A DNA stretch of 17,630 nucleotides from Litorimonas sp964435725. GTDB lineage: Bacteria > Pseudomonadota > Alphaproteobacteria > Caulobacterales > Maricaulaceae. Made by a program: the position numbers and the translations under genes. Each line of letters begins with the position of its first letter. Position 1 is the first letter of the stretch. Under the pieces are notes generated by a model. It saw only the letters and a list, made by a program, of their open reading frames with translations, searched no databases and was not told the origin of the DNA. The stretch covers positions 1-17,630 of the forward strand of contig CAYTAJ010000047.1 in assembly GCA_964435725.1 (NCBI GenBank). The letters run 5' to 3'. This document shows, piece after piece, positions 6,548 to 13,516 of this stretch.

Positions 6548-9500
6548 TTGGCTCACAGATTTTGAACAAAAACGCGACACTTTGATTGCGGCAAATGCTT
6601 ATGACCCGTCTCATGAAAAGGCGAATTGTGGCGTTGGTTTGGTTGCTTCAGTTGATGGTAAACCCCGCCGGGATGTCGTGGAGAAATCTATCCAAGCGTT
6701 GAAGAATGTCTGGCATCGCGGGGCTGTCGATGCGGATGGGAAGACGGGCGATGGCGCAGGTATTCGTCTGGATATTCCGCAGGAATTTTTCCGCGCACAG
6801 GTCGAGAAAACAGGCCATAAAGCCAGTAATGCGAAAATCGCTGTCGGGATGATTTTCTTGCCACGCACAGACTTTGGCGCCCAAGAAGCGGCGCGGACCA
6901 TTGTTGAATCCGAGCTTTTGAAAGAAGGTTTTTACATTTACGGATGGCGGCAAGTCCCTATAAATATTGATATTATTGGTGAGAAAGCCAAGGCAACGCG
7001 CCCGGCCATTGAGCAGGTTTTATTCCGTGATCCGAAGGGGCGTAAAGGCAATGCGCTCGAGCGCGAGCTCTATATTGTGCGCCGTCGGATTGAAAAACGG
7101 GTCATCGACGAGGCACTTCCGAGTTTCTATGTTTGCTCGCTCTCCGTTCAGACTGTTATCTATAAAGGGATGTTCCTCGCGGAAGATATCGATAATTTTT
7201 ACACTGATCTTCAAGACGAGCGTTTTGTGTCTCGTGCGGCGATTTATCACCAGCGTTATTCGACGAATACGTTCCCGCAATGGTGGTTGGCGCAGCCCTT
7301 CCGTATGTTGGCGCATAATGGTGAGATCAACACCGTCAAAGCCAATACGAATTTGATGAAAAGCCATGAAATTAAAATGGCGAATAGCGCCTTTGGGGAA
7401 CGCGCTAAAGACGTGAAACCCATTATCCAAAAAGGAAGCTCTGACTCTGCGGCACTGGATGCTGTGTTTGAATTATTGGTACGCGCAGGGCGTACGGCGC
7501 CCATGGCTAAGACATTGCTGGTGCCGGAAGCCTATTCAAAGCGTGGTGACCTGATACCTGAAAGCTGGCGCGCGCTTTACGAATATTGCAACGCTGTGAT
7601 GGAACCTTGGGATGGTCCGGCGGCACTGGCAGCTTATGACGGGCGTTGGGTTATGGCAGGGTTAGACCGGAACGGTCTACGACCTTTGCGTTATTCGATT
7701 TCTTCGAACGGGATTGTCGCGGTTGGGTCAGAAACCGGTATGTGCCCGATGGATGAAAAAGACATAATCAAAAAAGGCGCGTTAAAGCCCGGCCGTATGA
7801 TTGCCGTCGATTTGGAGGAAGGTAAATTCTACTCCTCCAAAGACATTATGAATGAACTGGCCACCAAGCGACCCTATAAAAAATGGCTCGAAAAAGTTGT
7901 TCGACTTGATGAGAAGCTATCCGGGCCAGAACCAAAACCTGTCTTGTCGGGTGAAGATCTGGCGCGCCGCCAGATCTCTTGCGGTCAAACGCTCGAAGAT
8001 ATGGAGCTTATCTTGTCTCCTATGGCGGAGAGTGGAAAAGAGAGCGTTGGGTCTATGGGCGATGATACGCCATTGGCTGTTCTGTCAGATATTTATCGTC
8101 CGCTCTCTCATTATTTCCGCCAGAACTTCTCGCAAGTCACAAACCCACCGATTGATCCGCTGCGCGAAACACGTGTGATGGGATTGAAAACGCGTTTCAG
8201 AAACCTTCGGAACATTTTGGCCGAAACAGGAGCGCAGACACGTGAAATGTACGTCTTGGAAAGCCCTGTTTTAACAACGGGCATGTATGACCGTTTCGCA
8301 AAGATGGTCGGTGATAAGCTTGCCTTGATTGATTGTACTTTTCCTGTTCCGGACGCAAACGACTCAAATGGGCGTGCTTTACGGGACACCTTAAGGCGCA
8401 TCCGCGAGGAAGCAAAAGCGGCCGTTGAGCGTGGGATTGAGAACATTGTTCTGACGGATGAAAATACAAATGAAGATCGCGCCGCCGCACCCATGATCCT
8501 CTGTACGGGGGCGGTACAAACCACATTGGTCAATGAAGGTCTGCGGTCTTCTTGTTCTATTATTGTGCGTTCTGCAGAATGTATGGATACGCATTATTTT
8601 GCCGTACTCATCGGTGCAGGGGCAACAGCGGTTAATGCTTACATGGCGCAAGACTCGCTCATTGAACGCGTGGGTCGTGGCCTCTTGGATATGAGCGCTG
8701 ATGAAGCTGTCGCACAATATAAGAAAGCGATTGAAGGCGGTCTCCTCAAGATTATTTCTAAGATGGGGATTTCCGTCATTTCATCCTATCGCGGCGGTAA
8801 TAATTTCGAAGCCATGGGGCTGTCCCGTGCCTTGGTCGGGGCGAATTTCCCGGGCATGACAAGCCGTATCTCCGGTATTGGTCTGGCCGGTCTCGAAGCC
8901 AAGATTATAGAAGCGCATGAGACAGCTTATGACAGTGCTGTTGTGCGTTTGCCAGTGGGCGGTCTTTACCGTGTCCGTGCCAAAGGCGAACGTCATGCCT
9001 ACAAAGCCGATATGATTCATATGTTGCAGGAAGCTGTGACGCGCGAAGATTATGGCCTCTACCGCAAATATGCGGATAGCGTGAATAATGCTAAGCCCAT
9101 CCAAATTCGCGATTTGCTTTATATTGAACCCGCCAAAAAACCTCTGCCGCTAGAGCGAGTGCAGAGCGTCAATGAAATTCGTCGGCGTTTCTGTACGCCA
9201 GGCATGTCACTCGGCGCTTTGTCACCCGAAGCACACGGCACATTGAATATTGCCATGAATCGTATTGGGGCGAAGTCTGTTTCTGGTGAGGGTGGTGAAG
9301 ATCGTGCCCGCTACAAACCGCTCCCGAATGGGGATAATCCGAACTCCGCCGTGAAACAAATTGCCTCTGGGCGTTTCGGCGTAAATGCGGAATATCTCAA
9401 TCAATGTCGCGAGATTGAAATCAAAGTCGCACAAGGTGCGAAGCCGGGTGAGGGCGGTCAATTACCGGGCTTTAAAGTCACGGAAATGATTGCCAAATTC

Positions 9501-11054
9501 CGTAATGCGACACCGGGTGTAACTCTGATTTCACCACCGCCGCACCACGATATTTATTCTATCGAAGATTTGGCCCAGCTCATTTACGACCTTAAGCAAA
9601 TCAATCCGACGGCGCGTGTCGCCGTGAAGCTCGTGGCTTCGTCTGGTGTCGGTACGATTGCCGCGGGTGTTGCCAAGGCGAAAGCCGACACCATCCTCAT
9701 TGCCGGTCATAATGGCGGGACAGGCGCGTCTCCGAATACATCTCTCAAATATGCGGGTATGCCGTGGGAGCTTGGCTTGTCAGAGGCGCATCAAGTCCTC
9801 ACGCTCAATAACCTGCGCGATAATGTGACCTTGCGGACAGATGGTGGCCTTAAAACCGGCCGTGACATCGTGATTGCTGCGCTACTTGGGGCCGAAGAGT
9901 ATGGTATCGGTACGCTCTCCCTCGTGGCGATGGGCTGTATCATGGTGCGTCAATGTCACTCCAACACATGTCCTGTCGGGGTCTGTGTGCAGGATGAAAA
10001 ATTGCGTGAGAAATTCACAGGTACGCCGGAGAAAGTCATTAATTTGATGACCTTCATCGCCGAAGATGTGCGTTGGCTTTTATCGCAAATGGGCTTTGAA
10101 AGTCTGGATGAAATCATTGGTCGCACTGATTTGCTCAAGCAATTCTCGCGCGGGGCAGAAACGCTTGACGATCTCGACCTCAATCCAATTCTGGCCAAAA
10201 TTGACAATGAGAAAGTCAAAGATACGCGCGACCAGCGTGTAGAAGTCCCTGACACATTGGACACGCAAATTGTGGCCGATGCGAAGCAATTCTTTGAACG
10301 GGGGGAGAAGACGTATCTGACTTATGGGGTGCAAAATACGCACCGTGCCGTGGGGACACGGACAAGCTCTCACATCTATCAAGCCTTTGGTGCAGACGGG
10401 CAAGCGGATGGTCAATTGACTGTGCGTCTTCGCGGCTCGGCGGGGCAATCGCTCGGTGCTTTTGCGATGAAAGGCTTACGACTAATTGTCGATGGCGACG
10501 CCAATGATTATGTCGGTAAAGGTCTCTCAGGCGCTGAGATCATCATTGCACCACAAGGACAAACGCCCATTAATGCGCATAAAAGCGCCATTATCGGGAA
10601 TACCTGTCTATATGGTGCAACCAAAGGCACGCTTATGGTATCCGGTCGTGCCGGTGAACGCTTTGCCGTTCGCAATTCAGGAGCAATCGCTGTGATTGAA
10701 GGCTGCGGTACAAATGGCTGCGAATATATGACAGGCGGCATCGCCGTTATCCTTGGCTCTGTGGGCGACAATTTTGGTGCCGGCATGACGGGCGGAATGG
10801 CCTATATCTATGACGCTAAGGACGAGTTTGAAAAAGCCGTCAATCCTGACAGCGTCGTCTGGCAACGCTTTGGCTCAGAGCATTATGAGGAAGAATGCAA
10901 AGACCTTATTCGTCGACAGGCCGAAGCCACAGGATCTGAATTCTCTAAAAAGCTCTTAGCCGAATGGGAGTTAGAGCGTGGCAAATTCTGGCAAGTCATT
11001 CCAAAAGAAATGCTAAGCCGACTCGCCGTACCATTAGCCGACGCGGCGGAGTAA
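6540..11054 (+). CDS. gltB: glutamate synthase (NADPH) large subunit GltB
   Basis: 1504 residues from ATG 6540, the usual length. GltB releases ammonia from glutamine in its N-terminal amidotransferase domain and channels it to an FMN site, where it is added to 2-oxoglutarate. From ATG 6540 the catalytic Cys is residue 30 (NCGVGLV). In the family, a short leader is cleaved so this Cys becomes N-terminal; here the leader would be 29 residues. The central FMN-domain motif GHNGGTG is at 1056-1062. The 3Fe-4S cysteines are Cys1133, Cys1139 and Cys1144, with the family spacing C-x5-C-x4-C. The C-terminal Gly-rich beta-helix domain is recognisable, with CGTNGCEYMTGG. No frameshift is seen. It is last in the gltD-GFA-gltB unit and is followed by a strong terminator. 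Confidence 0.98.
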   Translation: MTNWLTDFEQKRDTLIAANAYDPSHEKANCGVGLVASVDGKPRRDVVEKSIQALKNVWHRGAVDADGKTGDGAGIRLDIPQEFFRAQVEKTGHKASNAKIAVGMIFLPRTDFGAQEAARTIVESELLKEGFYIYGWRQVPINIDIIGEKAKATRPAIEQVLFRDPKGRKGNALERELYIVRRRIEKRVIDEALPSFYVCSLSVQTVIYKGMFLAEDIDNFYTDLQDERFVSRAAIYHQRYSTNTFPQWWLAQPFRMLAHNGEINTVKANTNLMKSHEIKMANSAFGERAKDVKPIIQKGSSDSAALDAVFELLVRAGRTAPMAKTLLVPEAYSKRGDLIPESWRALYEYCNAVMEPWDGPAALAAYDGRWVMAGLDRNGLRPLRYSISSNGIVAVGSETGMCPMDEKDIIKKGALKPGRMIAVDLEEGKFYSSKDIMNELATKRPYKKWLEKVVRLDEKLSGPEPKPVLSGEDLARRQISCGQTLEDMELILSPMAESGKESVGSMGDDTPLAVLSDIYRPLSHYFRQNFSQVTNPPIDPLRETRVMGLKTRFRNLRNILAETGAQTREMYVLESPVLTTGMYDRFAKMVGDKLALIDCTFPVPDANDSNGRALRDTLRRIREEAKAAVERGIENIVLTDENTNEDRAAAPMILCTGAVQTTLVNEGLRSSCSIIVRSAECMDTHYFAVLIGAGATAVNAYMAQDSLIERVGRGLLDMSADEAVAQYKKAIEGGLLKIISKMGISVISSYRGGNNFEAMGLSRALVGANFPGMTSRISGIGLAGLEAKIIEAHETAYDSAVVRLPVGGLYRVRAKGERHAYKADMIHMLQEAVTREDYGLYRKYADSVNNAKPIQIRDLLYIEPAKKPLPLERVQSVNEIRRRFCTPGMSLGALSPEAHGTLNIAMNRIGAKSVSGEGGEDRARYKPLPNGDNPNSAVKQIASGRFGVNAEYLNQCREIEIKVAQGAKPGEGGQLPGFKVTEMIAKFRNATPGVTLISPPPHHDIYSIEDLAQLIYDLKQINPTARVAVKLVASSGVGTIAAGVAKAKADTILIAGHNGGTGASPNTSLKYAGMPWELGLSEAHQVLTLNNLRDNVTLRTDGGLKTGRDIVIAALLGAEEYGIGTLSLVAMGCIMVRQCHSNTCPVGVCVQDEKLREKFTGTPEKVINLMTFIAEDVRWLLSQMGFESLDEIIGRTDLLKQFSRGAETLDDLDLNPILAKIDNEKVKDTRDQRVEVPDTLDTQIVADAKQFFERGEKTYLTYGVQNTHRAVGTRTSSHIYQAFGADGQADGQLTVRLRGSAGQSLGAFAMKGLRLIVDGDANDYVGKGLSGAEIIIAPQGQTPINAHKSAIIGNTCLYGATKGTLMVSGRAGERFAVRNSGAIAVIEGCGTNGCEYMTGGIAVILGSVGDNFGAGMTGGMAYIYDAKDEFEKAVNPDSVVWQRFGSEHYEEECKDLIRRQAEATGSEFSKKLLAEWELERGKFWQVIPKEMLSRLAVPLADAAE

Positions 11055-11076
11055 GCCACATATATTGGATATAATT

Positions 11077-11113
11077 AAGAAAGGCGGCATCAAAAATGCC
11101 GCCTTTCTTTTTT
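11077..11113 (+). terminator. intrinsic terminator after gltB
   Basis: A perfect 14-base stem (11077-11090 paired with 11096-11109) with the five-base loop CAAAA has a GC-rich core, GGCGGC with GCCGCC. It ends in a T run at 11108-11113. It begins 23 bases after the gltB stop. Because the next gene converges from the right, the same hairpin could also stop leftward transcription, although the T run on that strand is interrupted (CTTTCTTAATTA). Confidence 0.93.
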
Positions 11114-11128
11114 AGAAAATAGAAGACT

Positions 11129-13201
11129 TTATTTGTCTTCGTCCTTATCCCAGCCCAATTTTTCTGAGATGTTCAGATCAAATTCCGGCATAGGGTCATC
11201 TCTATTGGCATCTTTGGCAAGATAGGTGTCCATCCAGCGCATCAGACGATAGGCGTAATCAAGGCGAGAGGCCGCTTTGCGATTGCCGTGTCCTTCATCG
11301 GGGTAAAAGACCAAGCGCACGGGTGTGTCCGTTCTGACTTTCATAGAGCGATAAAGTTCCATGGATTGGCTGGGGTGGACACGCGTGTCTTTCTCACCAT
11401 GCATAATCAAAGTCGGTGTTGTAGATTTTCCGGCATGGAAAATGGGCGAGCGTTCCAAGAGGTTCATCCAGTTATCTTCCCATGGCCATTTCAAGGAATG
11501 AACAAGGTGCATTTCATTTGGAATGTCACTGGTACCAAATTTTGACACTTGGTTGGAAATACCGACAAAAGCGACGGAAGCCGCGAAATGCTCACTCTGT
11601 GCTGTCGCGCCCCACATGGAGGCATAGCCGCCATAAGATCCGCCCGTAATGCCGACTCGGTCTTCATCGATAATACCGGCTTCGGCGAGCGCTTCGACAC
11701 CGTCGACCAGATCATTGAATTCTTTACCGGCATAGTCATTCTGATGTTCTTTGGCGAAGGCCACACCGCGACCTGTAGAGCCGCGATAATTCGGATAGAA
11801 GACAGCATAACCATCGCCCGCACCGAATTGCCCGGCAAGGGAATAAGCCGTCAACCAACCATCAGAATAATGCGCCTCAGGGCCGCCATGCACCGTCAGG
11901 ATAAGAGGCCAACCCCCAGCAGGTTTGCGTCCTGTTGGCGTTATCAAAAGACCTTCAATTTCACGCCCGTCACGCGCTTCATAGGTAAAGGTCGTCTGCG
12001 GGGCGAGATCAATATCGTCCAACCACGCATTGATGTTGGTGAGTTTATCGACACCAGCTTGACGGGTGGCAAAGACTTCAGAGGGGTGTTCAGGGCTGTC
12101 GGCTGTGAAAAACAACTTGCCGTCTTTTCCAACCTCGGCATTACGTACGACAATATCGTCCGGCGTAGCATAGGTGCGTTCTTCTTCACCTGAGAGGTTA
12201 TAAGAAACGAGAGCGCTCTCCACACCGCGATGGGCCACAGCGAGAATGGAGTTATTATCTAACCATTCAACATCTGTGACATGCTGTAAAGCGTCAGGCG
12301 TTAATTGTTCAAATCGTCCATTGCGCATATTGGCGACCATCAAAACACCGTTGGATGTGTCACCAATATCGGTTCCGGCTTGGAACGCGATACGATCATC
12401 GTCAGGGGAGATTGTGAAGCTGCCAAGCTTGCCGGGTGTTTTAACCTCAGCCTTCACGCGACCTGTACGGGCATCCAGTACATGCAAGCGGCTTTTCATC
12501 AAAACATCATCTACGAGCGCAGTTGGAACGGCAGAGATAACGAGAGAACGCCCATCTGAGGAGATTTCCAGACCTGTCACATGTTTATCATCAAACAGTT
12601 TTTCCGCCTTGGCGTCCTCATCTGTGAGCGAAACGCGCCACGCCGCCCCCATTCTCTGTTCTTCTTCATAAGCATAGGCGTTAAAGCCTTTCTTTTTGAG
12701 TTTTGAGCGGTCTTCGCCCTTATCCGTAGCCACGAAATAAAGCATCTCTCCATCGGGTGAGAGAGCATAATCGCCAACACTTGTTTTATGCGAAAAGACC
12801 TTCTTCGCTTCACCACCACTCAAGGGGATTTGATAAAGGCTGTTTGTCTTGTCATCGCCGCGACGGGTCAGGAAGTAAAGCTTATCTCCATCCGGGCTGA
12901 AATGCAGACGACTTACGCTATTCTTGCCGCTGGTGAAAAGGACAGGGTCTGCACCTGGGCGTTTTAGAAATAATTGACTGACAGAGCCGCCATCGTCTTC
13001 GCCCGCCAACAGATCAGGATATTTAGAGACTGTGTAGGCGATTGTTTCGCCATCGGGTGCAACTGTGAGATTGCCGGCGTTCTGAATTTTTCCAATATCT
13101 TCGATTTCCATGGGCGCTGCGAGAGCGGGCGCTGCAACGAAAGTGGCCGTGGCCATAGCAAAAGCGGATGCAAATCCTGTAAGTGTCAGTTTGATACTCA
13201 T
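11129..13201 (-). CDS. exported S9 family (prolyl oligopeptidase type) peptidase
   Basis: 690 residues. Residues 1-29 are a typical Sec signal peptide ending in PALA-AP, so the enzyme probably works in the periplasm or outside the cell. Residues from about 35 to 400 hold repeated SPDG/APDG-type beta-propeller blades (for example 48-51, 102-105 and 148-151), as in acylaminoacyl and dipeptidyl peptidases of family S9. The C-terminal alpha/beta-hydrolase domain has the oxyanion-region HGGPEAHYSDGW from about 438, the nucleophile motif GGSYGG at 520-525 (Ser522), Asp605 in HGEKDTRVHP, and His638 in EGHGN. Expected activity is removal of short peptides from N-termini; the exact specificity cannot be read. 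AGGA lies seven bases before ATG 13201. The gene converges on gltB at a shared terminator and diverges from the histidine kinase. Confidence 0.93.
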   Translation of the reverse strand: MSIKLTLTGFASAFAMATATFVAAPALAAPMEIEDIGKIQNAGNLTVAPDGETIAYTVSKYPDLLAGEDDGGSVSQLFLKRPGADPVLFTSGKNSVSRLHFSPDGDKLYFLTRRGDDKTNSLYQIPLSGGEAKKVFSHKTSVGDYALSPDGEMLYFVATDKGEDRSKLKKKGFNAYAYEEEQRMGAAWRVSLTDEDAKAEKLFDDKHVTGLEISSDGRSLVISAVPTALVDDVLMKSRLHVLDARTGRVKAEVKTPGKLGSFTISPDDDRIAFQAGTDIGDTSNGVLMVANMRNGRFEQLTPDALQHVTDVEWLDNNSILAVAHRGVESALVSYNLSGEEERTYATPDDIVVRNAEVGKDGKLFFTADSPEHPSEVFATRQAGVDKLTNINAWLDDIDLAPQTTFTYEARDGREIEGLLITPTGRKPAGGWPLILTVHGGPEAHYSDGWLTAYSLAGQFGAGDGYAVFYPNYRGSTGRGVAFAKEHQNDYAGKEFNDLVDGVEALAEAGIIDEDRVGITGGSYGGYASMWGATAQSEHFAASVAFVGISNQVSKFGTSDIPNEMHLVHSLKWPWEDNWMNLLERSPIFHAGKSTTPTLIMHGEKDTRVHPSQSMELYRSMKVRTDTPVRLVFYPDEGHGNRKAASRLDYAYRLMRWMDTYLAKDANRDDPMPEFDLNISEKLGWDKDEDK

Positions 13202-13322
13202 CTTATGTCCTGTGTTATGGATTGTGTGGTCAATTTACGTTTGTCTTGCGACTTAAGATGGGAAGGGACGTATCATGAATTTGAATTTTTCCTAATGCAA
13301 ATAAGCATATTTTACCTCATAA

Positions 13323-13343
13323 AAAACACTATTTTAGTGTTTT
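13323..13343. repeat. perfect AT-rich hairpin AAAACACTA-TTT-TAGTGTTTT
   Basis: Nine-base arms at 13323-13331 and 13335-13343 around a TTT loop. It sits midway in the divergent region, where neither neighbour needs a terminator, so an operator or DNA structural element is possible. The stem is A/T-rich with only a CAC/GTG core, and no long T run follows, so it is a weak terminator candidate. Confidence 0.6.
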
Positions 13344-13410
13344 AATAATAATATCAACTTACTGGTTATTAGGCTTAAACTTATTGCATTTCATTGGCGG
13401 TGAACTTTTT

Positions 13411-13419
13411 TGGTACAAT
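13411..13419 (+). promoter_or_regulatory. possible extended -10 promoter for the hybrid kinase gene
   Basis: TGG followed by TACAAT matches five of six bases of the TATAAT consensus, with the upstream TG of extended -10 promoters. Transcription would start near 13426 and leave a leader of about 90 bases. TTGGCG upstream is too close (14 bases) to be a normal -35. Suggestive only. Confidence 0.3.
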
Positions 13420-13506
13420 TTCATTTGATAATCCTTTCCAGTCAAAGGTTTCATCAAAGTGACCTCAGCACAGATTCATCTAAAATTACCGCCAAGCCTA
13501 TTGTTT

Positions 13507-13510
13507 GGAA
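13507..13510 (+). promoter_or_regulatory. ribosome-binding site favouring GTG 13517
   Basis: GGAA lies six bases before GTG 13517. The alternative in-frame TTG at 13505 has no purine-rich sequence at a suitable distance, so GTG 13517 was taken as the start. Confidence 0.45.
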
Positions 13511-13516
13511 ATAATT

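Larger units (their letters stand above)
13202..13516. promoter_or_regulatory. AT-rich divergent region between the S9 peptidase and the hybrid kinase
   Basis: About 315 bases without a convincing gene. It should contain start signals for both flanking genes. The clearest elements are a perfect nine-base hairpin at 13323-13343 and an extended -10-like TGG-TACAAT at 13411-13419, about 100 bases ahead of the kinase start. No good -35 partner was found for that element. Leftward, TTGACC lies about 30 bases before the peptidase ATG, but no matching -10 could be placed. Confidence 0.4.

Noticed and set aside
11549..12193. A 214-codon open frame on the plus strand opposite the S9 peptidase
   Set aside because: It is fully antisense to a well-supported peptidase domain and resembles no known family. 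Long antisense frames are common opposite real genes.
12974..13345. A 123-codon plus-strand frame running from the peptidase 5' end to the hairpin
   Set aside because: Mostly antisense to the signal-peptide region of the peptidase, with no recognisable domain and a low-complexity middle (repeated CESGRCNESGR-type residues).
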